NCBI RefSeq assembly: GCF_947169445.1
Contig: NZ_CAMVPU010000030.1
Span: forward strand, 1 to 47,170
Reading direction: 5' to 3'
Source: an uncultured Butyrivibrio sp.
GTDB lineage: Bacteria; Bacillota; Clostridia; Lachnospirales; Lachnospiraceae
DNA length: 47,170 nucleotides
Made by a program: the position numbers and the translations under genes. This document shows, piece by piece, positions 32,287 to 40,782 of this stretch; within the stretch, counting starts at the first letter, position 1, and every line of letters begins with the position of its first letter. The notes beneath the pieces were generated by a model. That model made no database searches and was not told the origin of the DNA. It was given only the letters and a program-made list of their open reading frames with translations.

Positions 32287-33954
32287 TCATCTTACAAATT
32301 CAGGAACAATCATATCGCCATTAAAGTAGTTAACATAGGTGATTCTGCCCTTATCATTGGCTTTGGATGCTATAAGCGGGTACTCATTTCTGACAATCAT
32401 AAGGTCACCTGCACTTACTTTTTCCTCATAGCCAACAATCACTTCGCCGTTTTCCTCATTAAACTTAAGTTTCCCGATTCTAAGGTATTCATTAAGATAT
32501 GCTGATATCCAGAATAGTATCTTCCATACAACATAGGAATTACCTCCGTTATCCCCATAGCTTTCGTGAATTCCATCATAATCCGAACTAGTAAGGATAC
32601 CATGTGCAATTACTTTATTTCTTATGATAGTCAAAAGACTTAGCATTCCCATGAATGATACTGTGTCACCGGAAAAATCTATGTACACGTATTTTTTAAG
32701 CTCTTCCAGTGCTTTTGTGATTTCATCCGGAACAGCATATTTTTTCGAAATAACTGCTCTGAAGCTTTCATCTTTTTGTGCGCCTTTTTTAATTATCATT
32801 CCAAGGTCATTTAATCTTAGATGCGTAAAATCTTTTACCGAAAGCTTTGCTTCCTCCGGTTCTTTTTTCATAAAATATATTGCAGATAAAGTAAGAATCA
32901 GTTCACAGTAGTCCAGTAGTGCCATGACTGACCTTTGGGCATTCATAAAAACAAGGGCGTTCCTATAGAAATCAACCAGGAATCTGTTGCCTTCAACAAC
33001 ATTATCATCCAAAGTATCTAGCTTTAGTGCATAGCGAAAGGCATCCGGATCCTTGAAGTAGTCGTATACTTTTTTCGAATTTGATGTATTTCTTCCTCCA
33101 AAAATTCCTTCCAATTTATCCACTTCAAAAGAATCACTCCGAGTCTGGTAAAGGACGATAAACTCGGCGTTTTTAAATTTTGAAGGAGTTATAATTTCTG
33201 TATCTGTAGTCCTTAGACAATAAATAGCCGTTTTCGTTAATGTATTATCCTTGGTCTCATCATAACTTTTTTTGGCAAATTCAAAGGCCTTGTCTATATC
33301 TTCCTGTTTGTCAGTTTTGACGAGAATAACCCTGTTATCAAAAAGATCCCAAGGTGAACAAGGCCATTTATGATATTTTATAAGTTCCAGGACATCCTCG
33401 AATTTTAGGGCATATTCTCCATTGCTAAGCTTTGACTCTACATCATAATTTTGGAAGTTGTATAAAAGATAACCACCTATTTTCCCCAGCTTCTCTCTAT
33501 CATAGGAGTACAAGAAATCAGAAGGTACATTTTTGCATTCACTAATTTCATGCCATGCCAATATATTCAGGATTCCAAACAAACATAAGAGGCAATAGGT
33601 AATAGCTGCATTTGAAACAAATATAATTACAGCAAATAACGCAACAACAAAATAGACAAAAGTCAATCTGCAGGCACTAAGTAGCCCCTTTGCCTGATCA
33701 AGATGATCTTCTTTTTCCTGCCAGAATATCATTTTTCTATTTCTGTAGGAATTTTTTACGATATTATAGGTCACAAAGAAAACCAAAATATAACCGGACA
33801 CTATTAGGCACTCTATTACGAAATTATTCCAATTATGATCAGGCTTAGTTTTCGAATTAATTACATGAACCATGAAACCAAGTACCATCATAATTAATTC
33901 GATGATAATCCCACTTCTAATGTATTTGAAACTCTTTGCTATTTTAGCTTTCAT
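32287..33954 (-). CDS. Membrane-anchored HEPN-like protein (cassette gene 3)
   Basis: I do not recognise a named family. The 555-residue protein has about four N-terminal hydrophobic helices (roughly 13-33, 45-67, 97-113, 115-135). A soluble middle region (about 160-320) includes VILVKTDKQEDIDKAFEF and FIVLYQTRSDSF. A helical C-terminal part follows (about 325-495). In it, IIRNKVIAHG matches the HEPN motif R-x5-H (Arg445, Asn446, His451), the usual catalytic signature of HEPN ribonucleases. A final beta-rich segment (about 505-555) ends YVNYFNGDMIVPEF. It overlaps the stop of cassette gene 2 by 4 bp (ATGA) and shares its layout, so the two are probably diverged duplicates. Membrane location and HEPN fold are inferred from motif and pattern; RNase activity is a guess. 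Confidence 0.8.
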   Translation of the reverse strand: MKAKIAKSFKYIRSGIIIELIMMVLGFMVHVINSKTKPDHNWNNFVIECLIVSGYILVFFVTYNIVKNSYRNRKMIFWQEKEDHLDQAKGLLSACRLTFVYFVVALFAVIIFVSNAAITYCLLCLFGILNILAWHEISECKNVPSDFLYSYDREKLGKIGGYLLYNFQNYDVESKLSNGEYALKFEDVLELIKYHKWPCSPWDLFDNRVILVKTDKQEDIDKAFEFAKKSYDETKDNTLTKTAIYCLRTTDTEIITPSKFKNAEFIVLYQTRSDSFEVDKLEGIFGGRNTSNSKKVYDYFKDPDAFRYALKLDTLDDNVVEGNRFLVDFYRNALVFMNAQRSVMALLDYCELILTLSAIYFMKKEPEEAKLSVKDFTHLRLNDLGMIIKKGAQKDESFRAVISKKYAVPDEITKALEELKKYVYIDFSGDTVSFMGMLSLLTIIRNKVIAHGILTSSDYDGIHESYGDNGGNSYVVWKILFWISAYLNEYLRIGKLKFNEENGEVIVGYEEKVSAGDLMIVRNEYPLIASKANDKGRITYVNYFNGDMIVPEFVR

Positions 33955-35573
33955 GCAACAGGTACCCCTTCATAATCCAACGAATAAGTAATCTTTTCAT
34001 TTGAATAAAAACATCCATTCAAATAGTCCAAATACTCAGCCAATCCCTCTTTATGCTGAACACCGGCTAGAAGTCCATATCCTTTAATCCTTCCTTCATC
34101 ATCCTTCTCAATGTGGACATATGGAATGCCCTCTTCAAACATTTTATTATCCTCTAGGATGCATTCCGAACGATAGAACCTGGTTATTATCTCAGCTGCC
34201 AGAAGGATCATAGAATTAATCAGCTCATCGGTAACAGAAAAAGCCATTGTTCCATGACCAATATAATTATTTCTAAGTTCCACAAAACGCGATGCTATGT
34301 CGTCAAAAGAAACACTCTTAACGCCGGTAGTTTTTCCCTTTACAGCTTTGTAAACAATTCTATAAGCATTAAGCAGTTTCTCATTTCCTTCGGCACTACC
34401 CTTATCCAGCTTATTCCTTGTCGTATCTTTGGACTGCATTGTAGTTTTCCAAAGCCCCATCGAGGAAGAAAAGGTCTTTCCAGTTAAAGCACTTCTTGCC
34501 GCTTCATTTTGTGACATTTCATACAAAGCCATGTAATGATAAGAATACTCCACAAGTTTAATCAACTGATAAAATACAACACTCTGCTCTTTGCTGTTTC
34601 CAAGAATTCGAAGTTTTTCTGCCACATACTTATATTTCATCTCTTCAGCCAAAGACGTGTTGCTAAAATCCCATTCCCTGTTAAGAGACAGCAAATTAAA
34701 GTAACTAACTGAATCATCCGTACCTTTAAGTGTGCTGTAATCAGTTATATCTGTAGAACTATTCTCAGTCTGATCTGAGGACATGCGTATTCTCTTAACA
34801 CGCTCTTTCTTAGTCAACTCTTTCTTATCAAACTCAACTCTGTAAACATCTATATTCTTTTCAAAGCATTCATCCATGATGTCAAGAACCAGCCCTTCAT
34901 ACCTGATATTACTTGCTTCTATCCAGAGTTCTTTACATGGCAAGCTTTTATAATTCTCGTAAAGACATTTGTATTCCCAAAATGATAAAAATAAAATACT
35001 GCCCTTTTGTTTCATCTTGTTGAGAGCACTTCTTATTGGTGTATGTCCATCTTCTGAAATATATACAGTCAGACTTTTCAGTTCTTTATTACTTACAACA
35101 CTCTTAGCAGCTATTACCTTAAGTGCAATTACAATTATGTGATAGATGATCACTACACAAGCTAAAACAAATCCAACTTTTGTAACTAATTGAAAGGGTC
35201 CGACATATTTTTTTATTCCAAATAATGCCATAGGTAAAGCAATCCATCCAGCAAGTATCAGCAACTGCACTATCATTGGGTAAAAAATCTCCGAGTTCCT
35301 CGAAAGGCCATTTTTTCCTCTCTTAACCCGCATTGCATTATGAATCAATATTTCAGCACCAACAAGTAAAATGGCAATTACTATGATCATCACCACACAT
35401 ATTCCAAGAGTTTTGAGATTTTCTATAAATATCCCAAAGCCTCCTGTAAAAAAGGCTATTGCTGCGATGATTATTTCTGCCACAATAACTAAAGCTGCTT
35501 CTAACCCAAGGCCCGCAGTTAATAAATCATCAATACTCTCATTTCTCAAATTGTAGCTTTTTCTATCACTCAT
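33951..35573 (-). CDS. Membrane-anchored HEPN-like protein (cassette gene 2)
   Basis: An unrecognised 540-residue protein. The frame is open 33 codons further up, but that part overlaps cassette gene 1 and has no ribosome site; the ATG at 35573 (MSDRKSYN) is 1 bp past that stop, with GGAAAG nearby. Four hydrophobic helices lie at about 27-50, 56-79, 96-120 and 133-155. The middle domain (about 165-250) starts LKSLTVYISEDGHTPIRSAL and contains ILFLSFWEYKCLYENY, suggesting an alpha/beta fold. A charged linker (about 250-290) leads to a helical region (about 305-475) with the HEPN-type motif ELRNNYIGHG (Arg434, Asn435, His440). The tail ends YLDYLNG and YEGVPVA, echoing the tail of gene 3. Membrane-bound HEPN effector or sensor is the best guess. 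Confidence 0.8.
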   Translation of the reverse strand: MSDRKSYNLRNESIDDLLTAGLGLEAALVIVAEIIIAAIAFFTGGFGIFIENLKTLGICVVMIIVIAILLVGAEILIHNAMRVKRGKNGLSRNSEIFYPMIVQLLILAGWIALPMALFGIKKYVGPFQLVTKVGFVLACVVIIYHIIVIALKVIAAKSVVSNKELKSLTVYISEDGHTPIRSALNKMKQKGSILFLSFWEYKCLYENYKSLPCKELWIEASNIRYEGLVLDIMDECFEKNIDVYRVEFDKKELTKKERVKRIRMSSDQTENSSTDITDYSTLKGTDDSVSYFNLLSLNREWDFSNTSLAEEMKYKYVAEKLRILGNSKEQSVVFYQLIKLVEYSYHYMALYEMSQNEAARSALTGKTFSSSMGLWKTTMQSKDTTRNKLDKGSAEGNEKLLNAYRIVYKAVKGKTTGVKSVSFDDIASRFVELRNNYIGHGTMAFSVTDELINSMILLAAEIITRFYRSECILEDNKMFEEGIPYVHIEKDDEGRIKGYGLLAGVQHKEGLAEYLDYLNGCFYSNEKITYSLDYEGVPVA

Positions 35574-35574
35574 T

Positions 35575-37101
35575 TTATTTCTCTTTCCGTTTCTTATTAA
35601 CTTTCTTATTCCTCTGTAAAAGAATTTCCACAATAAGATACAGCGTGATAAGTATAATTCCTGCCATGACAATCAGATGAATATAATCAAGAGTGTTAGC
35701 CCTGAACCATTCAACCAGATTAAGGCCATCCAGGATTGCTGAAATAACAACCATAAAGCCAAATACAGTAACTGCACGGTTTAACTTGGCATCCTTTACT
35801 TCTTTTTCAGCCTCTTCTTTTTCTTTAACAAGCTTTTCCTCAAGGTTCTTCCTGGCTCTTTCTATAGCTCCAAAGCCCTCAAGGCCAGCTGTAATGCTAC
35901 TGATATCTTCGTTTATTCCAAGCCTTGCCTTGCCATAGCGGTATACGCCGTTTTGATGATCCACATTACTTACAGAATCAAAAATGCTCTTTACCAGAAA
36001 CAAATTAATACTGCTACACAGTACTTCTACCCTCTCCACATTTCTTGTATCTTCTCTGAAAGCCTGCTCCTTCGCTGGGAGAAGCGTAAGAAGTCTCGAA
36101 TAATGCGCACATGAGAAAGACTGATAAACTAGCAAAAGATAAATAAAGAAATAGTCCCGTATAAACTTTTCTTTAAATTGCCCCGTAAAAAATGTTTCGT
36201 TAGAAGCATCATTTGTCACAACGCAGGACATTCCTGAATTTGAAGTATAAAAGCAGCTATTGCCAAATGGCATGTAGAGATTATCTTCCAGATCCTTTGG
36301 TGCATTGTACTTGGCATCATAACCATTAGTAATCTGGAAAATAAAATTTTTTCTCTCCTCACCGGATAAGCTGTCCACAAATGCATACTGGAAAAGAAGC
36401 GCTTTATCAGGAACTAACGTTTTCTTATCACCCATAGGAACTTCTCTGTCAGCCCAAAAGCTGATTCCAAGTCGTTTTGAAAACAATATTCTCGAAACCC
36501 ATATTCCCGTGATAAAGGGTTCCAATATAGGTTTTTGTGTCTCTTCATCGCGCCCAATTTTTCTGCTAAATTTTTTACTTCCGGTTCTTGCAAGTTCCTT
36601 AAAATCATGCAAAAAATCCACATATAAAGAAGTGCTAATCTTGCTCCTGAATCCTATCTCATACCAAAAGAAGCCTACACCGTTTTTAAATAGAAGAATA
36701 CCCATGTCCCTGATTTCAAAATTCAGATCAGCAGTAACATCCTCTTTACCTGATTTTGTATATGAAACATCTGTTATTTTCCCATTGGAATTATACACAA
36801 GAGATGTCCCTAGATTTGAAGCATTTTCAAGATCAGGATTATTGGAATTTTTAAAAATAGCAGGAAGATACGAATAAATATCCATCTCGGCTTTTTTTAC
36901 ATCTTTCCCGCCTTTGCCAGACTTATAATTCTCCCAAAAGCCTGATTCAATCCATCTCCCATCGCCCGGAAGTCTTAAATACTTGTCATATTCGGGATTC
37001 TCAACAAAGAAACTCCTAATAGTATCAAACCCGTTATTCTCATAATCAAAGTAAAAAGGAATTACATATCTTGAAACGAAACTTTTAAGTGACTGATCCA
37101 T
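35575..37101 (-). CDS. Protein with two C-terminal membrane helices, CorA-like topology (cassette gene 1)
   Basis: An unrecognised 508-residue protein, first in the cassette. The ATG at 37101 (MDQSLK) has GGAG 6 nt upstream; the ATG four codons earlier has none. The first 400 residues are soluble, mixed alpha/beta, with motifs such as FYTSNSGMSCVVTND and RDYFFIYLLLVYQSFS. A long charged helix (about 400-440; RKNLEEKLVKEKEEAEKEVK) then leads into two close membrane helices (about 442-461 and 474-495) and a basic tail. Long helix, two terminal membrane helices and a cytoplasmic bulk is the topology of CorA metal channels. The CorA Gly-Met-Asn loop is absent, however (the loop reads DGLNLVEWFRANTLDY), so ion transport is uncertain. 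Confidence 0.75.
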   Translation of the reverse strand: MDQSLKSFVSRYVIPFYFDYENNGFDTIRSFFVENPEYDKYLRLPGDGRWIESGFWENYKSGKGGKDVKKAEMDIYSYLPAIFKNSNNPDLENASNLGTSLVYNSNGKITDVSYTKSGKEDVTADLNFEIRDMGILLFKNGVGFFWYEIGFRSKISTSLYVDFLHDFKELARTGSKKFSRKIGRDEETQKPILEPFITGIWVSRILFSKRLGISFWADREVPMGDKKTLVPDKALLFQYAFVDSLSGEERKNFIFQITNGYDAKYNAPKDLEDNLYMPFGNSCFYTSNSGMSCVVTNDASNETFFTGQFKEKFIRDYFFIYLLLVYQSFSCAHYSRLLTLLPAKEQAFREDTRNVERVEVLCSSINLFLVKSIFDSVSNVDHQNGVYRYGKARLGINEDISSITAGLEGFGAIERARKNLEEKLVKEKEEAEKEVKDAKLNRAVTVFGFMVVISAILDGLNLVEWFRANTLDYIHLIVMAGIILITLYLIVEILLQRNKKVNKKRKEK

Positions 37102-37166
37102 ATTTTTCTCCATTCAGAAAAAAAATGTAAAGATAGCTAATACGTATAGAAAAATACGATAAAATG

Positions 37167-37175
37167 ATTATATCA
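37167..37175 (-). promoter_or_regulatory. Extended -10 promoter for the three-gene cassette
   Basis: On the minus strand TGATATAAT, an extended -10 (TG-N-TATAAT), lies about 65 bp upstream of cassette gene 1 and 15 bp past the alr terminator. The region where a -35 box would lie is only a T-run, consistent with an extended -10 promoter. Confidence 0.5.
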
Positions 37176-37189
37176 TCCAAATATAAAAG

Positions 37190-37222
37190 AAAAAAGTGCT
37201 AACCGCGCGGATTAGCACCTCT
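37190..37222 (-). terminator. Rho-independent terminator after alr
   Basis: On the minus strand GTGCTAATCC pairs with GGTTAGCAC (one bulged T) around a GCGC loop, followed by TTTTTTCTTTT. It lies 22 bp past the alr stop and separates the rex-alr unit from the cassette. Confidence 0.85.
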
Positions 37223-37244
37223 TAATGAATCGTTTTTAGATCAA

Positions 37245-38408
37245 TTATTCACCTATGAAAACTCTGGGAACTCTTTTGTTGATATCACAGGTAAGCTCAT
37301 AATTAAACCTGCCACTAAGTTCACCCAAAAACTCTGCTGTGATTTTTTCGCCTGTAGTCTTGTCTTTTCCCATAAGGACTACTTCATCGCCTTCTCTTAC
37401 ATATGGAACATCCGTAACATCAACCATAAACTGATCCATGCAGACTCTTCCAAGGATATTGGCATGATGTCCATTTATAAGAACGTATCCTTTTCCTGAA
37501 AGGCTTCTTGGATAACCATCTCCATACCCCACAGGAATAGTAGCTATCTTGGTCTCTTTATCAGTAACAAAGGTTCCACCGTAGCTAACTGGTGTCCCGG
37601 CAGGAACATCTTTTATCATAACGATATGACTGATAAGCTCCATTGTAGGCTTTAAATCAATAATATCTCTTGGCACTTCTTCTGAAGGCCACATGCCGTA
37701 CATTGTTACTCCAGCCCTCACCATATCCATTGATGATTCGGGAACAGCTATTATGCTGGCTGAATTTGCACAGTGGCAAATTGGTATTCTTCTGCCGGTC
37801 CTTTCAGCAATTGCAGAGAGGAAAGAAGCAAATACCTTTTCTCTCTCTTTGACATTAGTAAGGTCTTTTTCATCGGCACGGGCAAAGTGAGTAAATATTC
37901 CCTCAACATGAATGCCCTTCATGTACATAACTTCCTGAACAAAATCAACGCCTAATTCATCAGGAGTTATGCCAATTCGGCTCATTCCTGTATCAACTGC
38001 AATATGAATCTGTGGAAGCTCGGATAATCTTCCTTCTTCCATAAGTCTTGTACCAATTTCAGAAAGCTCTTTTGCCATATCCAGTCTGAAAACTGCAGGT
38101 CTTATGCCTTCAAGAAGCATACGTTCATAGGCATAAGGGAAAGTATAACCAAGAATAAGAATTGGCTTCTTAGCGCCTGCATCCCTGAGCTCAAAAGCCT
38201 CCTCCGCAGTAGCTGTTGCATATCCCCATATATAATCAATCTCTTCAAGCATTTTAGCAATTCTGACAGCGCCATGACCATAAGCATCAGTCTTGATAAC
38301 TGCCATCATCTTAGTACCATCAGGTATATTCTTCCTCATGGATTCAAGATTATACTTAATCGCGCCCAGATCTACTTGAGCGTAAACTCTTGAGAATTCT
38401 TCAAGCAT
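37245..38408 (-). CDS. alr: Alanine racemase
   Basis: A PLP enzyme interconverting L- and D-alanine for peptidoglycan synthesis. It has 387 residues, normal length. The PLP lysine is Lys39 in AVIKTDAYGHG, and the second catalytic base is the tyrosine in PVSYGGTF (about 276). The C-terminal beta domain includes RVCMDQFMVDVTDVP. GGAAG lies 6 nt before the ATG. It follows nnr by 49 bp; nnr and alr are neighbours in many Gram-positive genomes. Last gene of the rex unit, with a strong terminator after it. Confidence 0.97.
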   Translation of the reverse strand: MLEEFSRVYAQVDLGAIKYNLESMRKNIPDGTKMMAVIKTDAYGHGAVRIAKMLEEIDYIWGYATATAEEAFELRDAGAKKPILILGYTFPYAYERMLLEGIRPAVFRLDMAKELSEIGTRLMEEGRLSELPQIHIAVDTGMSRIGITPDELGVDFVQEVMYMKGIHVEGIFTHFARADEKDLTNVKEREKVFASFLSAIAERTGRRIPICHCANSASIIAVPESSMDMVRAGVTMYGMWPSEEVPRDIIDLKPTMELISHIVMIKDVPAGTPVSYGGTFVTDKETKIATIPVGYGDGYPRSLSGKGYVLINGHHANILGRVCMDQFMVDVTDVPYVREGDEVVLMGKDKTTGEKITAEFLGELSGRFNYELTCDINKRVPRVFIGE

Positions 38409-38457
38409 TACTAACTTCCATCCTTAAAACAATAGTTTATTCATAATCCTAAAAAGG

Positions 38458-40020
38458 CTACATTGTCCTTAATATTTCTTCCATTCCCTCGATGATATCC
38501 GAAGCCATCATAGAGCTCTTACCCTTATCCTTAGCAGCCACGTCACCGGCAAGGCCATGGAGATACACACCAATCGTAGCAATTTCAAAAGCAGACTTAT
38601 CACATGGTAAAAGAGCTCCTATAATTCCGGAAAGCACATCACCGCTTCCGGCAGTTGCCATGCCATCATTGCCACTCACATTAATATAAATCTTTTTTTC
38701 ATTGCTGTCAGCAACAATAGTCCTTGCATCCTTGCACACTACCGTACAATGAAGTGTATCTGCAAGAACCTTGGGATATTCCAAAATATGTTCCTTACAG
38801 TCTCTGATATCGCGATCAAAGAGCCTTGCAAACTCTCCAAGATGCGGAGTCATTATCAGCTTTTTACCATTTCTGGCATAGTTAGAAGAAAGGCTCCTCA
38901 GTTCCGGATATTTAGCAATTAGATTAAGCGCATCTGCATCAACCACCAGATCTTTAGTATATTCCTCGAGAGTCTGTTTGGTAAGCTCATAACCACTTTG
39001 ACTTGTATCAATTCCAGGTCCCAATACAGCCGCAGTTGACCAGTCTAAGGCCATTTCCAGCTTCTCGTTAAAGGGTTCAAACTCCTCATAGGTTATCAGC
39101 ATAGCTTCAGGAAGCAGCATTTTAACTGTCTCTGCATTTTCCACCGCCGTGAATATCCTGACCATGCCGGCCCCGGCTTTCATGCAGGCACTTGCTGCAA
39201 GTATACAAGCTCCACTTATATCTTTTGAACCGGCAATTATAAGTATCTTTCCGTTAGTACCTTTATTACCATCAAGCTTTCTATGAGGTAAAAGAGTTCT
39301 CACATCTTCGTCATAAAAAAATGCCAGTGGTCCTTTATCAAGAAAACTCTCTTTAGTAATTCCGACATCTTCTACAAAGAGCTGCCCGGTATATTCGCAT
39401 CCGGGATAAAGAATATGCCCACGTTTTACCTGATTAAAGGTAACTGTAATGTCTGCTTTTACGGCTTTTTCACATACTCTTCCATTATCAGCATTAATTC
39501 CCGAAGGAATATCTACACTGGTAACTAGTATGTCAGATTGTCTGTCCATCTTGCAGCCATTTATATAGTCGATCGCATCTGCAAAGTCACCTGTAATCCC
39601 TCTGGACAAACCTATACCAAACATTGCATCTACTATAATATCCCAGTCAGATGAGCTTTTGTTGTCTCTTATATAGGAAAATGTGTCCATACGAATTCCA
39701 TATTTTTCTAAAATCTTGATTTGCTGTAATAATAGTTCACTGCTCTTTGTAAAATCTCCCACAACGCAGAAATTTACAAAAACGTTCATCTGCTTTAAAA
39801 GCCTTGCAATACAGGCACCGTCAGCTCCATTATTACCAATTCCGGCCACAATCAAGGCTTTAAATCTTCTGTCTTTGTTCTGAGTTTCTATCCACTTTTG
39901 AATGTGTTTAACAACCATCAGGGAGGCTCTCTCCATCAGAACTATGCTCGGAAGGCCAAAATACTCCGATGTATTTCTGTCATAGATTTTCATTTCCTGG
40001 CTGGTAACCGCATATTTCAT
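38458..40020 (-). CDS. nnr: Bifunctional NAD(P)HX epimerase / ADP-dependent NAD(P)HX dehydratase
   Basis: Repairs hydrated NADH and NADPH (NAD(P)HX) that form spontaneously or through side reactions. The 520-residue fusion has an N-terminal YjeF_N epimerase domain (about 1-215; IVAGIGNNGADGACIARLL is the binding loop). The C-terminal ribokinase-like dehydratase domain (about 225-520) contains DADALNL, TPHLGEFARLF and ATAGSGDVLSGIIGALL, the catalytic anion-hole motif. It stands between the coiled-coil gene and alr. Being downstream of the NADH sensor gene rex makes a shared redox theme likely. Confidence 0.95.
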   Translation of the reverse strand: MKYAVTSQEMKIYDRNTSEYFGLPSIVLMERASLMVVKHIQKWIETQNKDRRFKALIVAGIGNNGADGACIARLLKQMNVFVNFCVVGDFTKSSELLLQQIKILEKYGIRMDTFSYIRDNKSSSDWDIIVDAMFGIGLSRGITGDFADAIDYINGCKMDRQSDILVTSVDIPSGINADNGRVCEKAVKADITVTFNQVKRGHILYPGCEYTGQLFVEDVGITKESFLDKGPLAFFYDEDVRTLLPHRKLDGNKGTNGKILIIAGSKDISGACILAASACMKAGAGMVRIFTAVENAETVKMLLPEAMLITYEEFEPFNEKLEMALDWSTAAVLGPGIDTSQSGYELTKQTLEEYTKDLVVDADALNLIAKYPELRSLSSNYARNGKKLIMTPHLGEFARLFDRDIRDCKEHILEYPKVLADTLHCTVVCKDARTIVADSNEKKIYINVSGNDGMATAGSGDVLSGIIGALLPCDKSAFEIATIGVYLHGLAGDVAAKDKGKSSMMASDIIEGMEEILRTM

Positions 40021-40046
40021 GACACTTCTCCCCCATATAAAGAATT

Positions 40047-40068
40047 AGGCTGCCCAGATTGGCAGCCT
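40047..40068 (-). terminator. 8-bp stem-loop before nnr (possible attenuator)
   Basis: AGGCTGCC (40047-40054) and GGCAGCCT (40061-40068) pair perfectly around a 6-nt loop, just after the coiled-coil gene stop. On the minus strand only AATTCTTTAT follows, so termination would be partial. Confidence 0.4.
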
Positions 40069-40074
40069 GTAAAC

Positions 40075-40734
40075 TCATTCAACATATTCATCATTACCAC
40101 CAAGTGGTCTTCTGATAGGATGTCTTCTCTCCGGATCATATTTCATATCGAAAATCTCTACAACATCAGGTCCGAAAATCTGATGCATATATGAATAAAG
40201 ATTGTAATTCTCCATCTCAGCTTCCTGAAGTCTGATCACATTCTTCTTAAGCTCAATTCTGGCTCTTTTAATCCATTCATCAAGGCCGTTTATATCTGCG
40301 GTATTGTCCTGTAGCCGCTCGTAGCAGACCTTCATAGTCTCAAGCATAAGTTTGTAATCAACATCATATATCTGTCTGGATAAATCCAGCAGTTCTTCCT
40401 GATGGCTGTCTATCTTCTCGTTACATTCATTGATAAGTCTGGTTCTTTCTGATATCTCTTTTTCTATAGCGGGAGCATTTCCAAGCTTATTGGCCTTATC
40501 TCTTAGAGGCACAATTTCATTAAGAAGCTTTTTCTTAAGCTTCTTGATATTCTTGGTCTCGCTCCGAAGCCGCCCATCCCTTTCAACAAGAGTATTAAGC
40601 TCATCAGCGAAGGCTTCTATTTCAGGTGTCATTTCCGTCTGCGTAAACAACTGATGCCATTTATTATCCAGCGTCAGTATAGGAATACTCTTTCCCTGTA
40701 GCGCAGACATGTAAACTTCATCATCTTTTGCCAT
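40075..40734 (-). CDS. Uncharacterised coiled-coil protein between rex and nnr
   Basis: A 219-residue soluble protein that I do not recognise. Most of residues 35-180 is charged heptad-like helix (ETKNIKKLKKKLLNEI, EKEISERTRLINECNEKIDS), predicting a long coiled coil. It is flanked by a short N-terminal segment (LTLDNKWHQLFTQ) and a C-terminal YSYMHQIFGPDVVEIFDMKYDP that looks conserved-like, ending in a basic/proline stretch (RRHPIRRPLGG). There is no signal peptide or membrane helix. It starts 48 bp after rex and precedes nnr, so it belongs to the rex transcription unit. Function is unknown. Confidence 0.85.
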   Translation of the reverse strand: MAKDDEVYMSALQGKSIPILTLDNKWHQLFTQTEMTPEIEAFADELNTLVERDGRLRSETKNIKKLKKKLLNEIVPLRDKANKLGNAPAIEKEISERTRLINECNEKIDSHQEELLDLSRQIYDVDYKLMLETMKVCYERLQDNTADINGLDEWIKRARIELKKNVIRLQEAEMENYNLYSYMHQIFGPDVVEIFDMKYDPERRHPIRRPLGGNDEYVE

Positions 40735-40782
40735 CGGATTATCTTTCTGTCAGTTACCTAAATCTAAAGGCAACTTACATTT

